A model generated the notes under the pieces. That model was given only the letters and a program-made list of their open reading frames with translations, had not been told where the DNA came from and did not search any database. 59,428 bases of DNA, from NCBI RefSeq assembly GCF_000482365.1, contig NZ_AXVC01000027.1:1-59428 (forward strand). The letters are read 5' to 3'. The DNA is from Porphyromonas uenonis DSM 23387 = JCM 13868. Its GTDB lineage: Bacteria > Bacteroidota > Bacteroidia > Bacteroidales > Porphyromonadaceae. Below are positions 51,394-59,428 of the stretch, in pieces (position 1 is the first letter of the stretch; every line of letters starts with the position of its first letter). Position numbers and translations under genes: made by a program.

Positions 51394-52596
51394 TTATAGG
51401 AGTGCGTCTAGGCCAGCCTTCAGGTCTGCGATGATGTCCTCGACATTCTCCAGACCGATCGAGAGGCGTACCATACCCTCGGCGATGTCAGAAGCAGCAC
51501 GCTCCTCAGGCGTATAAGGCGAGTGCGTCATACTAGCTGGGTGCTCGATAAGCGTCTCAGCATCACCGAGGCTCACGCAGAGCGTAGCTAGGTGAAGACT
51601 ATTCATCAGCTTGCGACCAGCCTCTAGACCACCCTTGAGCTCGAAGGCGATCATAGCGCCTGGTAGGCGCATCTGCTTCTTCGCCAGCTCATACTGTGGG
51701 AAGCTCTTGAGACCTGGGTATGCGATCGATGCGACAGCGGGATGCTTCTCAAGGAACTCAGCGACACGCTGTGCATTGGCGCAGTGACGCTCCATACGTA
51801 TCTCCAGTGTCTTGATACCACGAGCGATCAGGTAAGCCTCAAACGGGCCAAGCACTGAACCCGTCATATCCTTGACAGCGAAGAGACGCACCTGGTCAAT
51901 ATACTCCTTGCGACCTACGACGAATCCGGCGATCACGTCACCGTGACCATTCAGATACTTCGTAGCCGAGTGTACGACCACGTCAGCACCGAGGTCTAGA
52001 GGACGCGTGATAAAGGGTGTGCAGTATGTATTGTCCACCATCAGAACGGTTCCCTCCTGGCTGTGAGCTATCTTGGCAGCGCCTTCGATATCTGTCAGGT
52101 ACATATTAGGGTTGGCAGGTGTCTCGATGTAAACGAGCTTCGTATTGGGACGCATAGCAGCCTTGATCTCATCAAGATTGCGCGCATCGACGAAGGTCAC
52201 CTCCACGCCAAAGCGTGAGAGTCCGTGCTCTAGGAATGAGTAGGTGCAACCGTAGAGCGTCTTGCCAGCCACAATGTGGTCACCAGCCTGTACTAGGGGG
52301 TAGATAGCAGATGTAATCGCACCGATGCCTGAGGAGGCGCTGACACAAGCCTCGCCACCCTCTAGAGAGGCGACCTTCTGCTCAGCAGCTGTGCAGGTAG
52401 GGTTCCCTAGGCGGGTGTAGATGTACCCCTCCTCCTCGAGGGCAAAGCGTCTGCCTCCCTGCTCTGCAGAGTCAAAGACGAAGGTAGAGGTTTGGTAAAT
52501 AGGCGTAGCCAGCGTACCATGCTGATTGTGCTCGCTACCAGCATGGATGGCACGCGTAGCGAAGCCCATCTGCTGCAGTTCTTTTGGATCTATCAT
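51394..52596 (-). CDS. Methionine gamma-lyase (Cys/Met metabolism PLP enzyme)
   Basis: This 400-residue fold-type I PLP enzyme splits L-methionine to methanethiol, 2-oxobutyrate and ammonia. The PLP lysine is Lys213 in [11 protein letters not shown], the Tyr of TLYGC is at 115 and the gamma-lyase marker Cys at 117 in the same motif, which separates MGL from cystathionine gamma-synthase and gamma-lyase. The start [20 protein letters not shown] and ETPANPNMY are typical of the family. In P. gingivalis this enzyme makes the volatile methanethiol of oral malodour. It stands alone, with a near-consensus -7 box (TACCTTCG, about 52629-52636) on its upstream side. Confidence 0.9.
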   Translation of the reverse strand: MIDPKELQQMGFATRAIHAGSEHNQHGTLATPIYQTSTFVFDSAEQGGRRFALEEEGYIYTRLGNPTCTAAEQKVASLEGGEACVSASSGIGAITSAIYPLVQAGDHIVAGKTLYGCTYSFLEHGLSRFGVEVTFVDARNLDEIKAAMRPNTKLVYIETPANPNMYLTDIEGAAKIAHSQEGTVLMVDNTYCTPFITRPLDLGADVVVHSATKYLNGHGDVIAGFVVGRKEYIDQVRLFAVKDMTGSVLGPFEAYLIARGIKTLEIRMERHCANAQRVAEFLEKHPAVASIAYPGLKSFPQYELAKKQMRLPGAMIAFELKGGLEAGRKLMNSLHLATLCVSLGDAETLIEHPASMTHSPYTPEERAASDIAEGMVRLSIGLENVEDIIADLKAGLDALL

Positions 52597-52665
52597 AAAG
52601 CTTTATCTAAAGGATTGATTATTCGGTACGAAGGTACGAAAAAATAGCGCTCACGCCTACATATA

Positions 52666-53199
52666 CAGGGCTGACGCATGATAAAAGAGACTGTTGCAAA
52701 AGTCAACAGTCTCACAATCTTGCTTGCAAGATTGTCCTGACTTTGCAGAAAGGATGAAGCGCAAGGCGCTGAGGATGAGGTCTGAAGGGAGCATACCTCC
52801 GTATGTGACCGAAGCCGAATCCCGAAAGCAACACAGCGATTCGCCTTTATGAAACAGTCTCAAAAACGAGCTTGTCAGATTTCCTACCTAGGAATTTCCC
52901 AAATTCCTCCGTAGATATTTCTGATTTGCTACCTAGGAAATAAAAAATTCTTCGGACTTATGATTTGATTCCTCCGAAGTTTCATTTGATTCCTCCGAAG
53001 TATTTTTTATTTCCTAGGTAGGAATTGGGGCAATTCCTAGGTAGTTATTTGGCAAATTCCTAGGTAGGAATTCCATTCTTCTGGAGGAAGGCGTAATCAG
53101 TGAGGTCCCGCAGCCACTCTGTAGGATCCTCGAACTGCGTATTCCCTAGCTATCGTCATGCACAGCTTCTAGATGGCTGGTTATAATGTGTCAGCCCTG
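52666..53199 (-). mobile_element. Family-2 element, complete, with nested family-1 MITE
   Basis: This is the best-preserved copy. Both ends are CAGGGCTGAC, extended to 19 bp as CAGGGCTGACGCATGATAA with two mismatches, and a perfect 10-bp duplication CCTACATATA flanks it (52656-52665, 53200-53209). Inside are a nested MITE (52687-52861), the CCTAGG core (52885-53077) and the arm (53080-53180). Without the MITE it would be about 355 bp. It encodes no protein. Confidence 0.9.
52687..52861 (-). mobile_element. Family-1 MITE, complete, nested in a family-2 element
   Basis: It is 175 bp long, GAGACTGTTGCA to GAAACAGTCTC, flanked by TAAAA and AAAAA (one mismatch). It sits about 20 bp inside the family-2 terminus, at a different place from the insertion in the 28762 copy. 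Confidence 0.9.
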
Positions 53200-53436
53200 C
53201 CTACATATAGTATGAGTTGCATTTCTTAATTGGATATCCAGTCTCGAAGATTCGTAAGTCTGTCTATCTTATTTTGAGGTGCGGTGAGGTTTTTCTGTAG
53301 AGTATAGTGGATCTAGTCGAATCACTCCTTCATTCAAATGACTGGATCCCTCCCCTAGAGCACTACAGATACGGAAAGCTTGCGAAGTCTGAACAAAAGC
53401 GTCTAAATAGAATCATTATATACTAAACTATTGCTA
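53200..53436. other. AT-rich upstream region of the LRR gene pair
   Basis: The region is noticeably AT-richer than its surroundings and carries no clear reading frame or repeat. It ends in the promoter at 53437-53467. Confidence 0.5.
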
Positions 53437-53467
53437 TTGCGTACTAAATAAATAATTGCTACCTTTG
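53437..53467 (+). promoter_or_regulatory. Promoter of the LRR protein gene pair
   Basis: TTG (53437-53439), a 20-bp spacer and TACCTTTG (53460-53467) match the Bacteroidetes pattern, 84 bp before the ATG at 53551. Confidence 0.7.
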
Positions 53468-53550
53468 CTCGCAAAGGCGTGGTTCTGTATCGTATTGATA
53501 CTGTTCTATGTCAATTAGCAGATATTCCTAACCAACAAACACTCAAAACA

Positions 53551-56070
53551 ATGAATCACCGATTACTTATTGCTACGCTACTAGCCCTCCTCGGGATGAC
53601 TATTTATGCGCCACTACCAGCTCAAGAGGCTAGCGAGAGCAACATCATTACGATTAAGCTCTCCGAGATGCCTACCAACGATGACGATGAGGCTATACCT
53701 CTCAAACTAACCGTACAGGGTGAGGGCGAGATAACCTTCGAGGGGCTTAAAGAGGCTTACGCAGTGGATCGCACTTCTTATTTGCCCACAGCGCTAGAGA
53801 TTAAGATCCGAGGTGCTGTCAAGTCCATCTCTTGCGACTACAACAGTGTACTCTCAGCGGTAGACATCACTAACTCAAAAACGATCGAGAAGCTCAACAT
53901 TAAGAACAGTGGCATTACAGACCTTCGCACCAAGGGTGTCACATCTCTTAAGGTACTGAATTGTGGATTGACCTCGCTCTCTACGATAGACCTGACGGGA
54001 TGCACAGGGCTGACGAAGCTCGAGGCAAACTCTTGTATGAAGCTTACGAACGTCATCCTTACAGGCTGTACAGCCCTTACGGATATAGAGCTGCAAAATG
54101 GTGAGATTGCCACACTAGACCTCGCGGGGCTGACCAAGCTAAATAGTATAGACATATCACGCAATCCGCTCAAGACTCTGACGCTCACTGGTCTCAGTAG
54201 CCTTACCATGCTAGACTGCAAGCAGAGTGCTCTCTCCACGCTAGACCTCTCTGATTGTACTGCTTTAGAGTCTCTCACAGCTAATGCTTGTGCAGAGCTT
54301 GCCTCGGTCAAGCTCCCTAAGTCTGACAAGCTAAAGTACGTCTACCTACAGGAGTGCCAGCTACAAGAGATAGATCTTTCCAATCTGACGGCACTCACTC
54401 AAGTCTATCTAGAGCGCAATAAGAAGCTAGCCAAGGTGTCCGCAAACAACTGTCCAGGACTCAAGCTCCTCAGCTTGCATCTCTGTGCACTACCCGCTGA
54501 GGCTACAGTCGCTCTCATAGAGCAACTCTCAGACCATAGCGCAGAGTATGATGAGACAAATCCTGCCTACAAGGTCTTTGCTACGGGTATCAAGGTAACC
54601 TACAAGGAGGGTAACGTTTGGTCTCCCAAGGCTGCTAGTCTAGCTAGACGCAAGGGGTGGGCGCTCCTCAATAAGGATGAAAACTCCTACGCCTCTCCCA
54701 CACCACTCTTTGAGGCTTATGCCAAGGTCACAATCGAAAAGACGGAGCATGGCAAGGTCGCTCTAGAGGGGCTGGACATCGAGGACTTAGCTTTCCTCCC
54801 CGAGGGTGAGACCTACAAGCTCGTCGCTACACCTGATGAAGGATACGAGCTACAAGAGCTCAAGGTCAATGACGATGATATCCTAGAGGGGCTAGAGTTC
54901 CAGCTCTTTAAGGATAGCAAGATCACGGCTACCTTTGGAAAGGCTGGCTCAGTACACTATAAGTACTATCTCACGAAGGTCGAGCCTACGGTCGCTACGG
55001 CTACTGTCTACACCTACGGCTATGACGAAAACAAAAGGTGGATCTCCCGTACTGTGAAGAACGGAGATGGAAGTATCTCTTCTCACTATGATATACGATA
55101 CGATGAGCAGGGACGTATATCAGATATTGACATGACGCTGTCTTTTGACTACGCCAAGGATGGCAAGCCGAGTCAGCGAGCTCACTATACATACGACGAG
55201 CAGGGTCGTATGGTAAGACGTCAGATGGGGGTCTATGGCAAGGACCTGGCTGATACCAAGGTTGGCTATCGTCCCGATGGACAGATAGACTATTGGGCAG
55301 AGCAAAGCGCCACAGTGATGAATGATTACATCTACAACGACAAGGGACAGCTCATCGAGGAGCAGTTCGGTGAGGCTACGGGAGTAGACACTGATCATCC
55401 TACTGTTTTAGTGCCCACAGGCAAGATCTTCTACAGTTACAATGACAAGGGGCAGAAGTCAGAAGTCAAGTATACTTCCATACAGAGTAAATGGCTCTAC
55501 ATAAAGGGTGAGCAGTACACATGGAATGAGCAGGGACTGCTGTCAAGCGTCAAAGCGGTGAACTATCAGTATGAGTCGGGAGATACGATCCCTGAGAACG
55601 GTAAGCCTGACTTTGTCTACGAGCTACGCTATCAGTACGACGACAAGGCTGATACTAAAGTTTTCTGGCCGATGCTCCCAGTGACAGAGGAAAACGGTGG
55701 CTTCGGAGAGTTCAGCTACGACCTCAATGGTTACTGCACGAAGGCTGAACACTGGAAGTATGGATATGGAGATCCTAGACACACCTTTGACTTTATCTAT
55801 GTCTTTGAGGCTTCACCAGTACACCTCCAGGAGCTAGTCGACAGAGGTGCCACGACGGTACAGTATGCCTACGGCACGATCACCGCTGAGGGCGCATCCC
55901 TAGAGGGCCTTCAGATATACGACACCACAGGTCAGCTACTCCGTGACTACCGCACGGCACCATGCCAGCGCATCGACATGGGGGTCAGCGAGCTACCCGA
56001 CGGACTATACATCGTTCGCACGATCTCCTCTGACAGCACACAGACTGACAAGGTGGTCATAACACAATAA
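53551..56070 (+). CDS. T9SS surface protein: LRRs, InlB-type repeat and YD-like repeats
   Basis: In 839 residues a signal peptide (ending LPAQ) precedes about twelve 21-23-residue leucine-rich repeats (LDLTGCTGLTKLEANSC type, about 85-320), one InlB-type repeat (VTIEKTEHGKVALEG), and a region of RHS/YD-like units (YDEQGRISDI, YTYDEQGRMVRRQ, YNDKGQLIEEQ, WNEQGLLSSVK; about 500-700). A T9SS type-A sorting domain closes it (LQIYDTTGQLLRDY, LPDGLYIVRTI). The mixture of three repeat types in one secreted protein is unusual. The start ATG 53551 was chosen because the upstream frame runs into the leader. The next LRR gene follows 12 bp later. Confidence 0.88.
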   Translation: MNHRLLIATLLALLGMTIYAPLPAQEASESNIITIKLSEMPTNDDDEAIPLKLTVQGEGEITFEGLKEAYAVDRTSYLPTALEIKIRGAVKSISCDYNSVLSAVDITNSKTIEKLNIKNSGITDLRTKGVTSLKVLNCGLTSLSTIDLTGCTGLTKLEANSCMKLTNVILTGCTALTDIELQNGEIATLDLAGLTKLNSIDISRNPLKTLTLTGLSSLTMLDCKQSALSTLDLSDCTALESLTANACAELASVKLPKSDKLKYVYLQECQLQEIDLSNLTALTQVYLERNKKLAKVSANNCPGLKLLSLHLCALPAEATVALIEQLSDHSAEYDETNPAYKVFATGIKVTYKEGNVWSPKAASLARRKGWALLNKDENSYASPTPLFEAYAKVTIEKTEHGKVALEGLDIEDLAFLPEGETYKLVATPDEGYELQELKVNDDDILEGLEFQLFKDSKITATFGKAGSVHYKYYLTKVEPTVATATVYTYGYDENKRWISRTVKNGDGSISSHYDIRYDEQGRISDIDMTLSFDYAKDGKPSQRAHYTYDEQGRMVRRQMGVYGKDLADTKVGYRPDGQIDYWAEQSATVMNDYIYNDKGQLIEEQFGEATGVDTDHPTVLVPTGKIFYSYNDKGQKSEVKYTSIQSKWLYIKGEQYTWNEQGLLSSVKAVNYQYESGDTIPENGKPDFVYELRYQYDDKADTKVFWPMLPVTEENGGFGEFSYDLNGYCTKAEHWKYGYGDPRHTFDFIYVFEASPVHLQELVDRGATTVQYAYGTITAEGASLEGLQIYDTTGQLLRDYRTAPCQRIDMGVSELPDGLYIVRTISSDSTQTDKVVITQ

Positions 56071-56082
56071 GCAAAACAACCT

Positions 56083-58383
56083 ATGCTTCATTCTATCATA
56101 AGGCGAGGACTCATGACTATGCTCATGGGCCTCGCCCTATGCTCTCTTCAGAGCTACGCAGCTTCTCGTATCCTATTCACCACGGCTCTGCCAGTAGGAT
56201 CGACGATCACACTCTCCATCTCCGCTGATGGCGCCGTAACGGCTCAAGGCCTAGCAGGACCCATCCTCACCGATGGCAAGGCACACGCCTATACCATCGA
56301 GAGTGCTGAGGTGAAGCTCTCGGGAGCCATCACAGCGATCACGCTTTCGCATCAGAAGCTCTCAGCACTAGACATTCGCCAGGCCAAAGAGCTCACCGAG
56401 CTACGCTGTGACAATAACAATCTCACCGAGCTAAACATCACTTACGCCAAGGCGCTCCAGCGTCTAGACTGTACCTTCAATCAGCTAGAGCGACTCGACA
56501 TACCTAGTGCATCGCCCCTCAAGGAGCTACGTCTCAAGGGTAACTACGTCAAGAGCCTAGCTCTGGATCGATGCTCCGACCTAGAGATCCTCGACTACTC
56601 GGACAACTACTACCCCACGGTAGTAGACCTGAGCAAGTGTACCAAGCTACAGCAACTAGACGTTGCGAAAAACAAGATTCGCACGCTAGACTTAACGCAA
56701 AACGGGGCTTTGCGCACCCTCTCTTGTGGAGACAACGAGATCTCCATCCTAGACGTAGCGCACCTAGCCTCACTGGAGCGCCTCTCCGTAGCTAACAGCT
56801 CTAATCTCGCTACACTTACTCTCGGAGAGCATCCCAAGCTACGCTTCCTAGACATCTATGGGACGCAGGTGCAGAGCCTTGATCTAGCTAAGTATCCACA
56901 GCTCGAGGAGCTCTCCTGCGCTTATGCTAAGCTTACGAGCCTAGACCTCTCTCACAGCAATAAGTTACGCATACTGAGCTGTGGCAAGAACCCATTTAAG
57001 GGACTGGACGTATCACACTCTCCACTCCTCGAGGCGCTCAGCTGTGGAGATCTGCAGATAGCCTCTATCGACCTAAGCAAGAACCCCAAGCTCATCTCAC
57101 TGCAGATAGGACACAACAACCTCTCTCAGATAGACCTCTCTGCTCAGAAGTCTCTCAAGAGGCTACACCTCTTCTACAACAACATCAGCACCCTCGATCT
57201 CTCCGCGCAGACTCACCTAGAGGAGCTACTCTGCAATAACAACAACCTCTCCGAGATCACGTTTGCTGCAGGAGCACCGCTCAGCAAAGTGGAGATCTAC
57301 GACAATCAGATCAAGGAGCCACAGATGGCGCAGATTGTAGCCAAGCTACCCAATCGCACGGGACTCACGAGGGGACTCTTTAAGGTGGTCAATTCGCCCA
57401 GTACCCTCGAGGGCAACATCTGCACCAAGGCTCTTGTGGAGCAAGCTCTCGGTAACTATTGGCGCGTCGTAGACTATGCTGACTTTGCAGACTTTGGCAA
57501 GGGACTAGACTACCGAGGCTCCGATGCTCCCGAGATGGGTGAGAGCGTCATCAAGCTCACCTTTGACAAGGCTGGCAGCACCGTACAGCTCACTGTCGGC
57601 GGACTAGGTCTGTTCGAGTCTACTGGCACGACCCAACCTATCAGTAACTCAAAGGAGCCTGTCACCTACACCCTCGAGGGTAACGAGCTGATCATCCATG
57701 GTGATCTCTACAAGTTGATCGTCAGTGGAGCCACCATCAAGGCGCTAGAGCTTACCAAGGCGACCTACCTACGCGAGCTAGAGCTACACGACTATCAGCC
57801 TGCGACCATCACGCTCGCAGAGCTGCCCAATCTCGTATCGCTCCGACTACACGACAACCAGCTCACAAGCATCGAGCTGAGTGGTACGCCACTGCTAAGC
57901 CTCCTCTCCTGCTACGGTAACAAGCTAACCGTCGAGGCGGGTAAGAAGGTCATCGCAAGCCTGCCCAAGCGTCTCGAAGAGGAACGAGCTACGATCCTAT
58001 GGCTCAACAGCAAGAAAGAGGGCGCTGACAATGCATTCCAGGAAGAGCTCCTTTACCTTGCTCATGCACAGGGGTGGGAGATGAGCGACTACCTAGGAGG
58101 ATCCAATGGCGACACAGGTGAGCCTATTGGCTTCCCAATAGCAAACGAGCCTCTCTTCGCACCAGCCGTTGAGTCGATGCTTCAGGTAAGTGTGGAGCAA
58201 GGTATGCTTCAGGCCGTTACAGCACCGCACACGCCACTTGCACTCTATGACATGATGGGACAGCAGCTGCTGCAGACTCAGGCAAATGCCGATGGCCGAT
58301 GCGAGATATCGCTAGCATCCTTCACACAGGGGATATACATTGTCGCCACCCCAACCGAGGCGGTCAAGGTGGTTATCCCATAG
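56083..58383 (+). CDS. T9SS surface protein with leucine-rich repeats
   Basis: In 766 residues a signal peptide (ending YAAS) is followed by about 17 consecutive LRR units of 20-22 residues (LDIRQAKELTELRCDNNNLT type, about 85-420), a spacer and a second, shorter LRR block (about 550-640). A T9SS type-A sorting domain ends the protein (LALYDMMGQQLLQTQ, FTQGIYIVATP, VKVVIP). The units are of the cysteine/asparagine-rich BspA-like kind found in Bacteroidetes adhesins. It is the second gene of a two-gene operon and ends at a strong terminator. Confidence 0.9.
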   Translation: MLHSIIRRGLMTMLMGLALCSLQSYAASRILFTTALPVGSTITLSISADGAVTAQGLAGPILTDGKAHAYTIESAEVKLSGAITAITLSHQKLSALDIRQAKELTELRCDNNNLTELNITYAKALQRLDCTFNQLERLDIPSASPLKELRLKGNYVKSLALDRCSDLEILDYSDNYYPTVVDLSKCTKLQQLDVAKNKIRTLDLTQNGALRTLSCGDNEISILDVAHLASLERLSVANSSNLATLTLGEHPKLRFLDIYGTQVQSLDLAKYPQLEELSCAYAKLTSLDLSHSNKLRILSCGKNPFKGLDVSHSPLLEALSCGDLQIASIDLSKNPKLISLQIGHNNLSQIDLSAQKSLKRLHLFYNNISTLDLSAQTHLEELLCNNNNLSEITFAAGAPLSKVEIYDNQIKEPQMAQIVAKLPNRTGLTRGLFKVVNSPSTLEGNICTKALVEQALGNYWRVVDYADFADFGKGLDYRGSDAPEMGESVIKLTFDKAGSTVQLTVGGLGLFESTGTTQPISNSKEPVTYTLEGNELIIHGDLYKLIVSGATIKALELTKATYLRELELHDYQPATITLAELPNLVSLRLHDNQLTSIELSGTPLLSLLSCYGNKLTVEAGKKVIASLPKRLEEERATILWLNSKKEGADNAFQEELLYLAHAQGWEMSDYLGGSNGDTGEPIGFPIANEPLFAPAVESMLQVSVEQGMLQAVTAPHTPLALYDMMGQQLLQTQANADGRCEISLASFTQGIYIVATPTEAVKVVIP

Positions 58384-58463
58384 TTACGCACATGAAGACT
58401 AAGCTGTAAGGCTATAGTTTTTATTAAGGGGAACGAAAACTGCGACAAGCAGTCTTCAGACAA

Positions 58464-58503
58464 GTAGAGGCTCCTCCTTGGTGGAAGAGCCTCTACGATT
58501 TTT
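58464..58503 (+). terminator. Intrinsic terminator of the LRR operon
   Basis: GTAGAGGCTC (58464-58473) pairs perfectly with GAGCCTCTAC (58487-58496), then GATTTTTC. It lies between convergent genes. Confidence 0.9.
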
Positions 58504-58518
58504 CTATGCTAAGAGCTT

Positions 58519-59151
58519 TTACTTGCCAAAGAACGGCTCGAGGATGATCATCAGGTTTTGCATGAAGAACTTCACCGAGATAGCTAGGAGGATCACTCCG
58601 AAGAACTTACGCAAGATGTAGATACCGCCCTTGCCTAGCCAGCGCTCTAGAAGCGACACGGTGCGAAGCATCAGGTAGATGCAGAGCACGTTGAGCATGA
58701 TAGCGATAAAGAGGGTCGAGTTTGCCGTACCCGAGGAGCGCATCGTCAGGATCGCCGTAAAGGAGGCTGCACCCGCAAAGAGCGGGAAGACGAGTGGCAC
58801 GATGTCGGCATTGCCCGAGGGGTCGTCATCCTGAAAGACCTGTATACCGAAGATCATCTCGACGGCTAGGACGAAGAGGACGATCGAACCCGCCACAGCA
58901 AAGGAAGAAACGTCTACCCCAAAGAAACCTAGTAGGGGCTCCCCGATGAAGAGGAAGGCGATGAACATGATGGCCGAGATGATAGCTACCTTGCTGGGGT
59001 GGAAGATTTTCCCCTTCTCCTTGAGGCTCAGCGCGATCGGGATCGCTCCGATGATGTCGATAGAGACAAAGAGGATCATAAAGGTCGCAAAGAAGCTCGG
59101 CAGTGTGAAGTGCTCGAAGTCAGCTAAGATATTGTTCCAAAGATTTTCCAT
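58519..59151 (-). CDS. MarC-family integral membrane protein
   Basis: This 210-residue protein with about six helices belongs to the MarC/UPF0056 (YchE, YhgN) family of inner-membrane proteins with no established function; the early link to multiple antibiotic resistance in E. coli was not upheld. Family traits: FVSIDIIGAIPIALSLK in the first helix, the IVPLVFPLFAGAASFTAIL block and RKFFGVILLAISVKFFMQNLM at the end. Its promoter is the -7 box at 59197-59204. Confidence 0.88.
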   Translation of the reverse strand: MENLWNNILADFEHFTLPSFFATFMILFVSIDIIGAIPIALSLKEKGKIFHPSKVAIISAIMFIAFLFIGEPLLGFFGVDVSSFAVAGSIVLFVLAVEMIFGIQVFQDDDPSGNADIVPLVFPLFAGAASFTAILTMRSSGTANSTLFIAIMLNVLCIYLMLRTVSLLERWLGKGGIYILRKFFGVILLAISVKFFMQNLMIILEPFFGK

Positions 59152-59196
59152 AGTCTGTGTTGGTTAAAGCGGTGTATAAGGGGACGCTTTCGCCTG

Positions 59197-59204
59197 CAAA
59201 GGTA
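59197..59204 (-). promoter_or_regulatory. Promoter -7 box of the MarC-family gene
   Basis: On the minus strand TACCTTTG lies about 46 bp before the ATG. A TTTG at 59231-59228 gives a 23-bp spacer. Confidence 0.5.
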
Positions 59205-59246
59205 ATAAATGCGCTGCAACCATCAAGCAAAGAACTCTCGGCGTAG

Positions 59247-59428
59247 CAGGGCTGACGCATGATAACCAGTCGCCTAGAAGCTACACATGACGATAGCTAG
59301 GGGTACACGGTGCGACTGTCGCTACAGAGTTGCTATGGCCCCCCTCTGATTACACCTCCCTCCCGAAGAATGGAATTCCTACCTAGGAATTTCCCAAATA
59401 GCTACCTAGGAATTCCCCCAATTCCTAC
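59247..59428 (+). mobile_element. Family-2 element, left end (cut by window edge)
   Basis: It starts CAGGGCTGACGCATGATAA and holds the full arm and the first units of the CCTAGG core. Here the junction TCCCGAAGAATGG is uninterrupted, which gives the empty-site sequence for the MITE insertion at 28886. Confidence 0.9.

Overview
The window reads as a chromosomal segment of a Porphyromonas-like member of the Bacteroidetes (inference, close to the P. asaccharolytica / P. uenonis type). The support is: Bacteroidetes -7 boxes of the form TAnnTTTG before many genes, an Mfa-type fimbrial locus, a Bacteroidetes LptD, a methionine gamma-lyase of the P. gingivalis kind, and several large surface proteins ending in type IX secretion (T9SS) sorting domains. 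No prophage, plasmid, CRISPR array or complete insertion sequence is visible.

Layout. 1-12.5 kb is mostly housekeeping: pheS, nth, dnaX (minus, with an A10 slippage tract), an AI-2E-family permease, tRNA-Pro(GGG), an AraC regulator, PspC and MarR-like proteins, a long-chain acyl-CoA ligase, prfB with its programmed +1 frameshift, and topB. 13.1-22.6 kb is an Mfa-like fimbrial operon: lipoprotein fimbrillin, Mfa2-like anchor, Mfa3-like accessory lipoprotein and a 1764-residue T9SS protein. It has a direct-repeat operator candidate upstream, a perfect hairpin after the fimbrillin and a strong terminator at the end. 23-34.9 kb holds lptD, two overlapping rhomboid genes, a membrane-anchored EEP protein, pnp, an MFS permease, an MliC-like lipoprotein and a cobalamin adenosyltransferase. 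35-37.7 kb carries, on the minus strand, a LuxR-type regulator with a degenerate receiver, a hemerythrin-domain protein and ilvE. 38-43.8 kb holds two T9SS surface proteins (InlB-like repeats; LRR plus InlB-like repeats) whose last 132 residues are identical. 44.3-52.6 kb holds cls, a candidate structured RNA (6S-like) on the minus strand, trxB, a SIMPL protein, a dCMP-deaminase-type enzyme, an S41 protease, 5-formyl-THF cyclo-ligase and methionine gamma-lyase. 53.5-59.2 kb holds two more LRR T9SS proteins and a MarC-family membrane protein.

The most striking non-coding layer is a dense set of intergenic repeats. Family 1 is a MITE of about 175 bp (four complete copies and one partial) with GAGACTGTTGCA ends and 5-bp target duplications. 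Family 2 is a larger element of about 360 bp with CAGGGCTGAC ends, a 10-bp target duplication and a core packed with CCTAGG palindromes (five copies, several truncated). Two family-2 copies carry independent family-1 insertions. In addition there are 7-bp-period RRTTAGA arrays, 9-bp-period TCCGATAGC-like arrays and GGACGCACG palindromes, which sit next to promoters and between convergent genes.

Functionally the segment combines a surface-adhesion set (fimbriae plus four T9SS proteins), envelope biogenesis (lptD, cls) and core information processing with two recoding sites (prfB, and dnaX as a candidate).
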